Below, one piece after another: positions 6,585-16,230 of a stretch of DNA of 64,000 nt. The notes under the pieces are model-generated. The model did no database searches, had not been told where the DNA came from, and was given only the letters and a program-made list of their open reading frames with translations. The DNA is taken from assembly GCA_910574195.1 (NCBI GenBank), contig CAJTBF010000001.1, positions 124,001-188,000 of the forward strand. Reading direction: 5' to 3'. The position numbers and the translations under genes were made by a program. The stretch's first letter is position 1, and the number at the start of each line of letters is the position of its first letter. Source of the DNA: Lachnospiraceae bacterium (GTDB lineage Bacteria; Bacillota; Clostridia; Lachnospirales; Lachnospiraceae).

Positions 6585-8081
6585 CTACGGGGTATTGGAC
6601 TGAAGTTCATACTTTACGACGTCTATCCTGGCCGTTCCATCCGCAAAAAATGAAATTCCGTCCGCCTCCTGTCTTGTATACATCGTAGCTGACATAACCT
6701 GCTCTCCGTCATTGACAAAGACTTCCACGCTAAAACGATCCAGTATAATCCTAAGCTTCAGCGCTCCCTCCACAGTATTTACCAGGCTGCGTCGTTGATG
6801 GATAATCGCTCTTCTGGAACCGGAGAATTTCCGGTCCACTTTCAGGATCGACTCCCGCGGACGGAAGCTAAGAGAAGTATAATATATATCATCCTGCGCA
6901 AAACGAACCGCAAACTTCTGATACAGTTCCCGCATATCACCCGGACGGACCGTCAGTTCCATATCCAACTTTCTTCCTCTGATCCCATCCAGCTTCACAA
7001 CTCCCGAAACCGCCACATCCGTATATTCTACTTTGTTACATCGCATTGTATCCAGTTCCCTAATCGGACTCTGATACAATCTGCCGTTTTTTACCGACAA
7101 TTCTCTTGGCAAGCTTACCTGGCCAAGCCATGGCGCTTCCGGCGAACGAATGCCGCAGGCATCCCAGTTCTGCATCCAGCCGACCATAATTCTCCTGCCA
7201 TCCGGCGATAATATTGTCTGCGTCGCATAGAAATCAATTCCATAGTCAATAGCCTGGTCATGCGTCTCCTTGAAAGTACCGGATACCTCGTCATAATCAC
7301 CGATCATGCATACAGTCCCATTTCCATTATGATATTCGAAACCCTTCGGCAGCATATCCTGCGGACTGATCATCAACACCCATTTTCCATCCAGTTCGAA
7401 GAAATCAGGACATTCCCACATCTTCCCAAACCGATTGCAGTTTGTAACCAGTACACTTTTGAACTTCCACTGAAATCCATCGGCGCTGGTATACAATAGA
7501 ACCTGTCCACTCCCGTCCGCCGGGCGGTTTCCCACAACACAGGCATACGTACCGTCAGCCTGCTTCCACATCTTAGGATCCCGAAAATCAAATCTGCTGC
7601 CGCCTTCCGGAAGATCCCGATCGTCCAGCACCGGATTCTGTTCATATTTCTCATAATCAATTCCATCGCCCACGGCAAGGCACTGTGTCTGCACTTCTCG
7701 ATAGATGTCCCGTTTCTGATGCTCTCTTAACACACCGGTATACATCAGCAGATGTCTTCCGTCCGGCAATACGACCGCACTTCCGGAAAAACAGCCATCC
7801 TTGTCATAGACTTCATCCGGCGCCAGTGCGCAGGGAAGATATTCCCAATGGAGCAAATCGCTGCTTACCGCATGCCCCCAATGCATGGCCCCCCATTTCG
7901 CTTCATAGGGATAATACTGGTAAAACAAATGATATCGGCCTTTATAATAAGAAAAACCGTTTGGATCATTCATCCAGCCCGCACGTGGAGTCAGGTGGAA
8001 ATCGGGACGCTCTTCTTTACCGATTAATTTTTCACAAGCCTCTTCATATTTTCGCGCTTCACGTAGTGTCTGACTTGTCAT
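6585..8081 (-). CDS. Glycoside hydrolase family 32 beta-fructosidase / sucrose(-6-phosphate) hydrolase
   Basis: The 498-residue enzyme has the GH32 signatures in order: WMNDPNG at 36-42 (nucleophile D39), FRDPK at 166-170 (D168, transition-state stabiliser) and WECPD at 222-226 (acid/base E223). A beta-sandwich domain follows from about 350. There is no signal peptide, so it acts in the cytoplasm on fructosides brought in by the ABC transporter encoded upstream in the same operon. Whether it prefers sucrose, sucrose-6-phosphate or short fructo-oligosaccharides cannot be decided here. The ribosome site is GGAAAGGAAAG. It is the last gene before a terminator-like hairpin. Confidence 0.92.
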   Translation of the reverse strand: MTSQTLREARKYEEACEKLIGKEERPDFHLTPRAGWMNDPNGFSYYKGRYHLFYQYYPYEAKWGAMHWGHAVSSDLLHWEYLPCALAPDEVYDKDGCFSGSAVVLPDGRHLLMYTGVLREHQKRDIYREVQTQCLAVGDGIDYEKYEQNPVLDDRDLPEGGSRFDFRDPKMWKQADGTYACVVGNRPADGSGQVLLYTSADGFQWKFKSVLVTNCNRFGKMWECPDFFELDGKWVLMISPQDMLPKGFEYHNGNGTVCMIGDYDEVSGTFKETHDQAIDYGIDFYATQTILSPDGRRIMVGWMQNWDACGIRSPEAPWLGQVSLPRELSVKNGRLYQSPIRELDTMRCNKVEYTDVAVSGVVKLDGIRGRKLDMELTVRPGDMRELYQKFAVRFAQDDIYYTSLSFRPRESILKVDRKFSGSRRAIIHQRRSLVNTVEGALKLRIILDRFSVEVFVNDGEQVMSATMYTRQEADGISFFADGTARIDVVKYELQSNTP

Positions 8082-8118
8082 AACTGTTTCTTTCCTTTCC
8101 TATAAATACAAATACTGC

Positions 8119-9822
8119 TTATTCCATATTCGATGTACTGGCATTATACGAATCCAGATAGGTCTGGAACAATTCCAGATACTCACTCAATCCATACGCC
8201 TCCAGATCTTTTTGATATTTATCCCAGTCTGCATCGGTAAATCCATTCATGATCCAGTCTGCTTTTTTCGCATTGATCGCTTTCTGGATGTCAGCCTGCA
8301 GATTCGAGAGTTTCTCCGTATCGTCACGGCTCATAAAAATATTCGGGTACACATACTCTGTGTGCATATCCGGCGTATAATATTCTTTGATCCAATCCAA
8401 ACGGTACTGCGCGTCATCCGGACAGGTCACATATACATCATAATATTCATCCAGAATAGCAAGAGGCCCTCCAACTGCTTCTGCCTCTCTTACCTCTACC
8501 GGAGATGCGTTTCCCAATGGCGCGTGCTTCAGCATATCTTCACCATCGGCATTTTTCCCCATCTCAAAAATATCGAAATCATCGTCCTCCCCGTAGGTTC
8601 CCCAGTTGTTCTGCGGAGACTGCAGCGGCGCATACATCTGATCCAGCCATGCGCATACCAGCGCCGGATTTTCCGCGACAGAAGTTACCACACAACGGCC
8701 GCGGTCGAATCCACTGGTAAAGGAACCATTCTGCGGCGTCAGATTCCGGGTATCCGCCGTCAGAACCGGAAGCGGTACCCAATCTTTCAGATTGTCAATA
8801 TTTCCCACGTCCCAACTAAAGCATACTCCATAACGCCCGGACTTTCCTTTAGATACATAAGTGGACCATTCCTGGGTAAAGCTTTCCGGATCAATCAGTT
8901 TTTCTTCATACAGCTTATGCAGCCACTCGATTCCTTTTTTATAGCCCTCCTGCGTCGCCGTACAGATCACCTTCTTATCGTCTGTAACCGCAATATGCCG
9001 GTCCTTATCCGAATCGCCATACCCCTCTCCAAATCCATTGATCAAAATTGCCGGATCCTGGTCGCCGTTATTGACAATACAGGACATGGGAATGATACTT
9101 CCCTCAATTCCAAACTCCTCCTGAAGTTCTTCGGCATGGTCGCGAAACGCGATTAAAACCGCTTCAAATTCCTCCACAGTCTCCGGAACCGCAAGCTGCA
9201 GAAAATCCAGCCATTTCTTATTAATAAAACTCATATTTCCAACCGTCTGTATTGCCGTCTTACCGGAACCAAGCTGTTCGATCCACGGCAGCGCCCAGAT
9301 GTGTCCGTTTACATCCGTACACATCGCACGATATTCCGGGTATCGGTCAAATACAGATTTCAAATTCGGCATATAAGCGTCGATATATTCCTCCAGCGGA
9401 ATAATTGCGCCGTATTCTCCATATTTTAACAGATTACTATCTGTGAATCCAGCGGTAAAGATAAAATCTGTCAATTTATTGGGGTCCGACATATTCAAAG
9501 AGATCTTATCCGGCCACTGGTCCGACTGTATTGCCATCCAGTCGATCTCCACGTTAGTCTGCTCCTGCAGACGTTTAAAGATCGTCCGGTTGTTCGGCTC
9601 TGATTCCGTACTGGGCGGATAGCTGATCATCCCTGTCAGCGTTGTTTTTTCCTTCAGTGGAAACTGCAGTTCTGCCTCGTCTACCGGGCGGAAAGTTCCG
9701 TCATTGATCTTTCTCTTTCCTGCGCAAGCCATAAGGGAAACTATCATACATACTACAAGAAGCGCCGCTGCCATTTGCCTTCCGGTTCTGTATCCGAATC
9801 TGTTTTTCCATTTATTATTCAT
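8119..9822 (-). CDS. Extracellular solute-binding lipoprotein of an LplABC-type sugar ABC transporter
   Basis: This 567-residue protein has a lipoprotein signal ending in LMAC (Cys at 33) and a long family 1 (LplA/LipO-like) binding domain. It would capture the oligosaccharide outside the membrane and deliver it to the two permeases encoded just upstream. Its size above 500 residues is typical of this subfamily. The gene lies between the permease gene and the GH32 gene, so the likely ligand is a fructan oligosaccharide or sucrose (inference). No ATPase gene is present; these systems usually share a multitask MsmX-type ATPase encoded elsewhere. Confidence 0.9.
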   Translation of the reverse strand: MNNKWKNRFGYRTGRQMAAALLVVCMIVSLMACAGKRKINDGTFRPVDEAELQFPLKEKTTLTGMISYPPSTESEPNNRTIFKRLQEQTNVEIDWMAIQSDQWPDKISLNMSDPNKLTDFIFTAGFTDSNLLKYGEYGAIIPLEEYIDAYMPNLKSVFDRYPEYRAMCTDVNGHIWALPWIEQLGSGKTAIQTVGNMSFINKKWLDFLQLAVPETVEEFEAVLIAFRDHAEELQEEFGIEGSIIPMSCIVNNGDQDPAILINGFGEGYGDSDKDRHIAVTDDKKVICTATQEGYKKGIEWLHKLYEEKLIDPESFTQEWSTYVSKGKSGRYGVCFSWDVGNIDNLKDWVPLPVLTADTRNLTPQNGSFTSGFDRGRCVVTSVAENPALVCAWLDQMYAPLQSPQNNWGTYGEDDDFDIFEMGKNADGEDMLKHAPLGNASPVEVREAEAVGGPLAILDEYYDVYVTCPDDAQYRLDWIKEYYTPDMHTEYVYPNIFMSRDDTEKLSNLQADIQKAINAKKADWIMNGFTDADWDKYQKDLEAYGLSEYLELFQTYLDSYNASTSNME

Positions 9823-9879
9823 CGTCTGCCTCCTTCTAATTATTACCGTCTATAACCATTTTGCAGTATTGTTTCCTGA

Positions 9880-10782
9880 TTATCCCTTTACGGCACCGGC
9901 CATGATTCCGCTGTCAAAATATTTCTGGAAGAACGGATACATAATCAGAAGCGGCAAACTGGAAATAATAATCGTTGCATATTTCAAAAGTTCTGCCAAC
10001 TGCGCACGTGCCGCCGTACTCTGCATATCCGCAATCATTCCGGATTCCGGCTGGTTCTGGATCAAGATGGAACGCAGCACAAGCTGCAGGGGCTGCTTTG
10101 CCGAATCATTCAGATAGATCATAGCATCAAAATAACTGTTCCACATGGCAACGAACTGCCACAATACAAGTACGGCAATAACGGGCGTACATACCGGAAG
10201 TAACACTTTAAAGAAAAAGGTCAGTTCGCTTGCGCCGTCTACATCCGCGGCCTCACGAAGCTCCTGCGGGATTCCACGGTAATAGGTTCTCGCGATCGTC
10301 ATGTTCCATACACTAAACGCTCCCGGGAGGATCACCGCCCACATGCTGTCAACAAGCCCCAGATTGCTTACTACCAGATATGTAGGAATCAGGCCGCCGC
10401 CAAAAAACATGGTAATCATGAAGATGACATTAAAAAATCCCTTTCCTTTAAAATCTGTCCTTGACAGCGGATATGCTGCCAGAAGTGTTACTGCCACGGA
10501 AACAACGGTGAATACTACAGAATAGACAACCGCATTTTTAAATCCGATCCAGATCTGGCTGTTCGTCATAACACGTTCATACGCGGTTGTGGTCCATTTA
10601 CTCCAGTCAAAGGTAATTCCTTTATTCTGCAGCGTGATCGGATCCATAAAAGATGCCACGATAATATAGATCATCGGCACGATAATCGCGACCACAAACA
10701 AACCCAACAACACATACCCGGTCGTCAACAGTACCTTATCCTGTCTCGAATATCTTGTGAATACGCCTTTTTTCTTTTTCAT
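9880..10782 (-). CDS. Carbohydrate ABC transporter permease (LplC/YtcP-like)
   Basis: The 300-residue permease has six predicted membrane helices. The cytoplasmic coupling loop is EAADVDGASELTFFFKVLLP (about 189-208), the EAA motif that docks on the ATPase. The C-terminus ending in KYFDSGIMAGAVKG is characteristic of the LplC/YtcP subfamily. It pairs with the permease encoded 15 bases upstream. A ribosome site (AAGGAGGCG) precedes the ATG. Confidence 0.92.
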   Translation of the reverse strand: MKKKKGVFTRYSRQDKVLLTTGYVLLGLFVVAIIVPMIYIIVASFMDPITLQNKGITFDWSKWTTTAYERVMTNSQIWIGFKNAVVYSVVFTVVSVAVTLLAAYPLSRTDFKGKGFFNVIFMITMFFGGGLIPTYLVVSNLGLVDSMWAVILPGAFSVWNMTIARTYYRGIPQELREAADVDGASELTFFFKVLLPVCTPVIAVLVLWQFVAMWNSYFDAMIYLNDSAKQPLQLVLRSILIQNQPESGMIADMQSTAARAQLAELLKYATIIISSLPLLIMYPFFQKYFDSGIMAGAVKG

Positions 10783-10797
10783 TTTGCATACGCCTCC

Positions 10798-11748
10798 TTA
10801 GATTCCCTGTCCGTCATTCATCTTCGCCACGATCTTATTCACGACAAGCAGAAGGATAACGTTAATTACGGTGTTAAACAGGCCTACCGCCGTGGAGAAG
10901 CTATAATCTCCATCAATGAGACCTTTTCTATATACATAGGTTGCAATGATTTCGGAAGCCGGAAGGTTTAAATCGGTCTGCAGGGCATAGGCTTTTTCGA
11001 AGCCGATACTCATAATATTTCCTGCCTGAAGAATAAACTGAATCACTACCATATCTTTAATCGCTGGCCATTCTACCGTTTTAATCTGCTGCAGGATATT
11101 GGCGCCGTCCATGACCGCTGCCTCACGAAGCTCCTGACTTGCATTGGACAGGGAAGCCGTATACATAATAGACGCCCATCCTGCACCCTGCCAGATACCG
11201 CTGATAATATAAATAGAGCGGAACGCCTCCGGCATGGTCATAAAATTAATGTCTGTTCCCATTAGCAGATTCAAAGGCCCTGTCACGGAAAGAAAAATTC
11301 TCACAATACCGCAAAGTACGATGACGGATACAAAATTGGGAAGATAGAGTACCAACTGGATCTTCTTCTTGATCCCTGCACTCTGAATTCGGTTCAGCAA
11401 AAGCGCCAGTATGATTGGAACCGGAAAGCCCCAGAGTAAACTATATACGCTCAGCTTCAATGTATTCACCAGATATCTCATAAAATCTGGAGATGATAGA
11501 AACCGTGTAAAATGCTTGAATCCCACCCACTCACTTCCTGAGACTCCTTTAAACGGATTATAGTCCTGAAACGCGATCAGAATGCCGCTCATAGGAGCAT
11601 ACTTAAAAATCAGTGTAAGCAGCAATGCCGGCATCAGGAAGAACAAGTAGAGCTGCCAGTGCTGCCTGATATATACCAGTGTATTGTGAAACCCTGTATC
11701 CTTGCTTCCCTGTCTTCCATATGAAACAGTTTTTGAATTCGTTGTCAT
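10798..11748 (-). CDS. Carbohydrate ABC transporter permease (LplB-like)
   Basis: This is the first gene of the leftward operon. I place the start at 11748 (MTTNSKTVSYG) because AAAGGAGGATGTT precedes that ATG; an upstream ATG at 11787 has no such site. The product (316 residues) has six membrane helices and the EAA-type loop EAAVMDGANILQQIKTVEWP. It also has the APMSGILIAFQDYNPFKG segment typical of LplB. Together with the second permease it forms the membrane pore for the sugar bound by the lipoprotein. Transcription starts from a promoter at 11877-11905 and is probably repressed by the divergent LacI protein. Confidence 0.92.
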   Translation of the reverse strand: MTTNSKTVSYGRQGSKDTGFHNTLVYIRQHWQLYLFFLMPALLLTLIFKYAPMSGILIAFQDYNPFKGVSGSEWVGFKHFTRFLSSPDFMRYLVNTLKLSVYSLLWGFPVPIILALLLNRIQSAGIKKKIQLVLYLPNFVSVIVLCGIVRIFLSVTGPLNLLMGTDINFMTMPEAFRSIYIISGIWQGAGWASIMYTASLSNASQELREAAVMDGANILQQIKTVEWPAIKDMVVIQFILQAGNIMSIGFEKAYALQTDLNLPASEIIATYVYRKGLIDGDYSFSTAVGLFNTVINVILLLVVNKIVAKMNDGQGI

Positions 11749-11823
11749 AACATCCTCCTTTCTGTCAAATCCCTCCATTTTCTGCACTTCTTTTCTCTCA
11801 TATCCTTTTCACTCCTCCTTTTA

Positions 11824-12047
11824 ATTTGTGCATTTGTAAAATACATCATTTTTTAATTTGAGATTTGCATATTGTATGTATATCATTTATTTTACATTTA
11901 GTCAATAATTTTTTTGCTATTTGTACATTTTAATTTTTACATTTCTATTTTATTGTACATTATGAATAAATTGGCCGCATTGATTTTATGCTCATATAGT
12001 TTTTAAATTTTTTTATTTTTACATTTGACACATATTGATTTGTGCAT
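11824..12047. promoter_or_regulatory. Candidate LacI operators: repeated ATTTGTGCAT motifs
   Basis: The very AT-rich gap between lplB and the LacI gene holds two exact copies of ATTTGTGCAT (11824-11833 and 12038-12047). There are also two one-mismatch copies, ATTTGTACAT (11919-11928) and TATTGTACAT (11951-11960). One exact copy lies downstream of the operon promoter. The other fills the spacer of the LacI gene promoter. The placement suits repression and autoregulation. The rest of the 472-bp gap holds no gene that I can support. Confidence 0.4.
11877..11905 (-). promoter_or_regulatory. Promoter of the sugar transporter/GH32 operon
   Basis: On the minus strand TTGACT (11900-11905) and TATACA (11877-11882) are separated by 17 bases, giving a leader of about 120 bases before the lplB start. 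Confidence 0.6.
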
Positions 12048-12053
12048 TATAAT
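12025..12053 (+). promoter_or_regulatory. Promoter of the LacI regulator gene
   Basis: Perfect TTGACA (12025-12030) and perfect TATAAT (12048-12053) are separated by 17 bases, about 160 bases before the ATG. An ATTTGTGCAT repeat fills most of the spacer, which suggests autoregulation. Confidence 0.75.
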
Positions 12054-12220
12054 AAAAACAGAATCTAATTATAAGAACGGAAAGCCGTGCGAATATAAAT
12101 CTGTAGTTCATATCATTTTTAAAACAAAGGGCTGGTCAAGCGAAAAATCAGATACTGAAAAAACGGAAGAACACGAGAATATTACCAGATAATAAAGAAT
12201 GCGATAAAAAGGAGAACTAT

Positions 12221-13291
12221 ATGGGTAACAGAGTTACGATTCAGGATATTGCCGACGAACTTGGAATTTCCCGCAACACTGTTTCAAAGGCAATCAATAA
12301 CACCGGCATCCTGGCTGATGCCACCAGAGACAAAGTATTAAAAAAAGCTATGGAAATGGGGTACAAACAATTTTCTTATATAACGGCTGTAAAATCCGGA
12401 AATGCCGTGTTCTCTGTCCCCACGCCAGGGGAGAAAACTGAAATCGCCGTCTTTCTTACTAATTTCGTAGGAGGCTCCCATTTTTCGCTCGTTATGCTGG
12501 ATAAGTTCCAGAAAGAACTTATCAGTCTGGGATACAGCCTTACCATGCACCGAGTCCTTGCGGAAGAGCAGGAAAACCTGAAACTTCCCGCCTCTTTTTC
12601 TTTGGAGCGAACAGCCGGTATCCTCTGTATCGAAATGTTTCATTATGAATATGACCGACTGCTCTGCGGTCTGGACTTACCGGTCTTATTTGTAGACACA
12701 CCGGTGACCTGTCTGAAAAAACCGTTGAAAGCAGACATTCTCTGTATGGATAATCAGACCGGGATTTATTCTTTTATAGAAAGGATGGCCAGAAGGGGAA
12801 AAACAAAGATCGGATTTATCGGAGAATATATGCACTGCCGCTCCTTCTTTGAGCGGTATATGGCCTACCGAAACGCCATGCATTTGATGGGACTTTCCTG
12901 CCCGGATGAATATCGTATCATATGGAATAAGGGGGGGATTTTTCAGCCGTCCTCGGAAGACTATCAGGAGTATCTGACCGAAAGCTTTCAGAAACTTTCC
13001 CATCTGCCGGAAGTTTTCTTATGCGCCAATGATTTTGTCGCTCTGGATGCTTTACAGGTATTAAAAAAATTGGGCTATTCCGTCCCGGATGATGTATGGC
13101 TGTGCGGATTTGATGATGCCCCTGAATCAAAAATCGTAACGCCCTCTCTTACTACTATTCATATACACAGTCAGATCATGGGATTTTCCGCGGTGAATCT
13201 GTTAATGTCCCGTATCAGTGAACCTTCTCTGAATTATCGTACTGTGTATACGGAAACAGATCTGATCTATCGGGAATCTACGGGAGATTGA
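12221..13291 (+). CDS. LacI family transcriptional regulator
   Basis: This 356-residue protein has a LacI helix-turn-helix at the N-terminus (VTIQDIADELGISRNTVSKA, residues 4-23) followed by a hinge. Its periplasmic-binding-like effector domain (about 65-350) includes CANDFVALDALQVLKKLGY and LCGFDDAPES. The AAAAGGAGAACTAT ribosome site fixes the start. It is divergent from the sugar transporter/GH32 operon. By family precedent it represses that operon until a sugar or sugar phosphate binds. Confidence 0.92.
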   Translation: MGNRVTIQDIADELGISRNTVSKAINNTGILADATRDKVLKKAMEMGYKQFSYITAVKSGNAVFSVPTPGEKTEIAVFLTNFVGGSHFSLVMLDKFQKELISLGYSLTMHRVLAEEQENLKLPASFSLERTAGILCIEMFHYEYDRLLCGLDLPVLFVDTPVTCLKKPLKADILCMDNQTGIYSFIERMARRGKTKIGFIGEYMHCRSFFERYMAYRNAMHLMGLSCPDEYRIIWNKGGIFQPSSEDYQEYLTESFQKLSHLPEVFLCANDFVALDALQVLKKLGYSVPDDVWLCGFDDAPESKIVTPSLTTIHIHSQIMGFSAVNLLMSRISEPSLNYRTVYTETDLIYRESTGD

Positions 13292-13344
13292 TCTTATTGT
13301 AAAATTCCCGAATATTTACTATCTCTAATCTCAGGAGGAATATT

Positions 13345-13989
13345 ATGCGTAATCTATTTAACTTTGACGGCCCGGTTCTGCAATTCATTCACAAAATTGT
13401 ATACAGTGTCTATCTGAATATCCTGTGGTTCCTCTGCTGTATTCCGATTGTCACAGTTGGTGCATCCACTACTGCGCTTTTTTATGTCACATTAAAAATG
13501 TCAAAAAATGAAGAGGGCAATATCACGAAAGCATTTTTTCATTCTTTCCGGGAAAATCTGAAACAGGGGACTTTGATTTGGCTGATTCTTCTCGCCCTGG
13601 GCATTCTCCTTGGCATTGACGGATATGTCCTGTATCACATGCGTTTTGAAAATATATTCTGGACACTTTGTACCGCAGTTTTCTGTGTTGCCGCAGCCGC
13701 TTACGCCATTGTCCTCATGTATATCTTTCCGCTTCTTGCAAGATTTGACAATACGATCGGCGCTATGTTCAAAAACGCACTGTTTATCGGAGTCCGTTTT
13801 CTGTTCTGCACCGCATTGATGGCAGCCATTTACTTTGGGATGCTACTGGTTGTAGTCCGCATCTTTACCCCGGCTATTATTTTTGGAGAAGGATTCTGTG
13901 CGTTATTCTGCTCGTATCTGCTGTCTAATGTTCTGAGGCTCTGTCAGGAAAAGACCGAAGAACATGCGGACACCGTCTCCGGCATATAA
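13345..13989 (+). CDS. YesL family (DUF624) membrane protein
   Basis: The 214-residue protein has about five membrane helices and the DUF624 opening FNFDGPVLQFIHKIVYSVYL, followed by LWFLCCIPIVTVGASTTALF. YesL proteins are nearly always encoded beside LplABC-type oligosaccharide transporters, as here, but their role is unknown. It follows the LacI gene with a 53-bp gap and has an AGGAGGAATATT ribosome site, so it may share the LacI transcript. Confidence 0.9.
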   Translation: MRNLFNFDGPVLQFIHKIVYSVYLNILWFLCCIPIVTVGASTTALFYVTLKMSKNEEGNITKAFFHSFRENLKQGTLIWLILLALGILLGIDGYVLYHMRFENIFWTLCTAVFCVAAAAYAIVLMYIFPLLARFDNTIGAMFKNALFIGVRFLFCTALMAAIYFGMLLVVVRIFTPAIIFGEGFCALFCSYLLSNVLRLCQEKTEEHADTVSGI

Positions 13990-14003
13990 GAAAAGAGAAT
14001 GTT

Positions 14004-14741
14004 ATGAATACCAGAAAACAGGCTCTTTCAGGCAGAAAATGCCTGAAACACCTTCATGGAAAACAAAAAATACAGTATATTTGGGATTATTATAAGCTGC
14101 CGATCCTACTCGGCCTGCTCTTTGTGTATATCATCGGCTACACGATACATGGTTATTTTTCCAAAAAGGAAATCCTGCTTTATACCGGCCTTGTAAACGT
14201 AACCGCAGGCGAACAGCTCACCGATGAATTAAGCGGCGGCTTTCTGGATTTTCTGAATGCCGATGCATTCAAGGCGGATCTAAAGCTATATCCCGGATTA
14301 TATCTCACAGATGATAAGGATGATCCCAATCAGGAATACGCCTATGCTTCCCGTATAAAAATAATTGCTTCCATTGATGAGGAACAACTGGACGTGGTGC
14401 TCATGAATAAGGAAGCATTTGACGCATTCTCACAAAACGGATACCTGTATAATATGAAAGAACTGCTTCAGGATCTGGATGCGGAAGACGCAGCGGAATG
14501 GGAACCATACCTTGTGACTAACATCGCCATACTGAAAGACAATGCAAAAGATCTGCTGTCAGACAACACGCTTTCTTATCAGGCAGTCACGGAGGAATCC
14601 CCCATGGGACTTCTTCTGTCACAAAATGGAGTTTTTAAAAAAGCCGGTTTCACGGAAGATGTATATCTTGGTGTAATCAAAAATTCTCCTCGAACAGATA
14701 TGGCGGCAGAGTATATAAAATATCTCTGCTCTGAACCGTGA
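14004..14741 (+). CDS. Membrane-anchored extracytoplasmic protein of unknown function
   Basis: The 245-residue protein has a basic N-terminus (1-32), a single membrane helix (about 33-52) and a soluble outer domain of about 190 residues. That domain contains ITSIDEEQLDVVLMNKEAF-like alternating strands and a KNSPRTDMAAEYIKYL ending. Similar short anchored proteins occur beside YesL in Lachnospiraceae. The segment around DVVLMNKEAFDAF, then DNLYNMKELL-like text, recalls part of a solute-binding fold, which would fit an accessory role for the transporter. No function can be assigned. It lies 14 bases after yesL, probably in the same transcript. Confidence 0.75.
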   Translation: MNTRKQALSGRKCLKHLHGKQKIQYIWDYYKLPILLGLLFVYIIGYTIHGYFSKKEILLYTGLVNVTAGEQLTDELSGGFLDFLNADAFKADLKLYPGLYLTDDKDDPNQEYAYASRIKIIASIDEEQLDVVLMNKEAFDAFSQNGYLYNMKELLQDLDAEDAAEWEPYLVTNIAILKDNAKDLLSDNTLSYQAVTEESPMGLLLSQNGVFKKAGFTEDVYLGVIKNSPRTDMAAEYIKYLCSEP

Positions 14742-14826
14742 AACGGGTACCTCCCTGACAACAGATTCCTTCTGTTCTTTTCTCTGACGGCATTCCCGGC
14801 CGTTCCCTGCTCTATAAATTTTATTT

Positions 14827-16227
14827 TTATATTTCTCCGAGAAATACTCTTCCCTGTACATCCGATACATTCCCAAAACGGATCGCTGCCTTGTCTCTCT
14901 TCCTCCTGGCAGCCAGATACAATCTGCCTTTTCCTGCTTCCGCCGTACAGGCAAATGTTCTGCGCTCTTTCCTTTTCCACCCTTTTATCCGGAATTCCAA
15001 TATCCTTGAGCCGGGTATGCCTCTGTTGTCCACATATTCCAGACAAAGTTCTGCTTCCTGGTACCCTCCCGCAAAACCTGTATTCTCTATTTCTATTTCT
15101 ACGAAATATTTTTCCCTTTTTTCCTTTCTCACACGGACACCTCGCACCAGAAAACGATATCCCAAATGCGCACTCACATAATCATAAAAACTTTTTCCCG
15201 CCCATACGCCTGTTCCCGGATACTTCCATTCTTTCCATACTTCCAGCATTCTTGTATCATGGGCCCGGTTCAAATACGTAACCTGCATCCCGATAAGAAG
15301 TTCTTTCACCGCCGCCGGATATAATTCCCGCAGATAATCAGGGCTATATACCACTTCCCCTCCATTGGGCGCGTGACATCCAATCTCTGCTTCAAATGAA
15401 AGTTCGTCCGACCGTCTCCACGGGCTGTTCCATGCCGCACATGTCCTGCACTGTGTCCCGAAAGTCCCCAGATTACTCTTTGAACCCAGAATCCCGTCGT
15501 CAAAAATCCCCATATCTTCTGCCGTGACCGGCCGTTTTCCCTTCTGGTCCCCGTGCAACATTCTCCAGTATACCGGACGCCGGACAGCCAGATACGTTTG
15601 TTTTCCCCGGTATCGGCGCAGGATTTCTGCCATTTGACACAACTGGGGTTCCGACAAAAAACGGGAGGAATGCATTTCCCCCCAACTGCCCACCAGCATT
15701 CCCTGCAATACATAGACGGTATCTGTAAACTGTGCCATAAGCGGCCCGATCTGTTCCAGATGGGACTTCACCTGTGAAAAAGAAAAGGGTTCCCCCGCAG
15801 ACGCCCTGCCCTCATGGTCATAGACAATTCTTACGATACAGTCATAGCCCCTTGTTCCAAAAAAAACGAGGATACGGCTGATTCTCTCCAAAGCCTCCCT
15901 GTCCAGATCTCTGTCCCGGAAATGCCCGATATCAATCAGTAAAAATGCCAGTGTATCCTCCGGATGCAGACACCATCTTAATTCTTCAAAATCCGGCTCC
16001 CGTTCCGCAAAAAAAGTATGGATCTGATACCATCCCCTGGCAGGATTGGAACATTCTGCCGTAGATTCCTCCAGATCCGCCGCCTGAAAATTATCGCGTT
16101 TTCCATTTTCCTCCAGATGATCGTCCTGTTTCAAATTGTCATCCTGTTCCGGATTGTCTGTCTGCTCCAAATTGTCATCCTGCTTCGGATTGTCTGTCTG
16201 CTCCGAATTGTCCGTCTTATCACGCAT
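14827..16227 (-). CDS. DUF4874/DUF4832 protein with hexapeptide-repeat N-terminus
   Basis: This 466-residue protein begins with five copies of a hexapeptide [EK]Q[TD]DN[PL] (residues 9-38, encoded by an 18-bp tandem repeat at 16114-16203). From about 60 (NPARGWYQIHTFF) it has the TIM-barrel-like DUF4874 domain, then DUF4832, with a final beta-rich domain at about 375-466. Such proteins resemble glycoside hydrolases and appear in surface-polysaccharide loci. No signal peptide is visible, which is odd for an enzyme that should meet an extracellular glycan. It starts 3 bases after the GT2 stop, with the ribosome site inside the GT2 end. Confidence 0.8.
   Translation of the reverse strand: MRDKTDNSEQTDNPKQDDNLEQTDNPEQDDNLKQDDHLEENGKRDNFQAADLEESTAECSNPARGWYQIHTFFAEREPDFEELRWCLHPEDTLAFLLIDIGHFRDRDLDREALERISRILVFFGTRGYDCIVRIVYDHEGRASAGEPFSFSQVKSHLEQIGPLMAQFTDTVYVLQGMLVGSWGEMHSSRFLSEPQLCQMAEILRRYRGKQTYLAVRRPVYWRMLHGDQKGKRPVTAEDMGIFDDGILGSKSNLGTFGTQCRTCAAWNSPWRRSDELSFEAEIGCHAPNGGEVVYSPDYLRELYPAAVKELLIGMQVTYLNRAHDTRMLEVWKEWKYPGTGVWAGKSFYDYVSAHLGYRFLVRGVRVRKEKREKYFVEIEIENTGFAGGYQEAELCLEYVDNRGIPGSRILEFRIKGWKRKERRTFACTAEAGKGRLYLAARRKRDKAAIRFGNVSDVQGRVFLGEI
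16114..16203 (-). repeat. 18-bp tandem repeat encoding hexapeptides
   Basis: Five in-frame units encode EQTDNP, KQDDNL, EQTDNP, EQDDNL and KQDDHL. They form a higher-order 36-bp repeat with few differences. Copy number could change by slippage without shifting the frame. Confidence 0.8.
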
Positions 16228-16230
16228 ATG

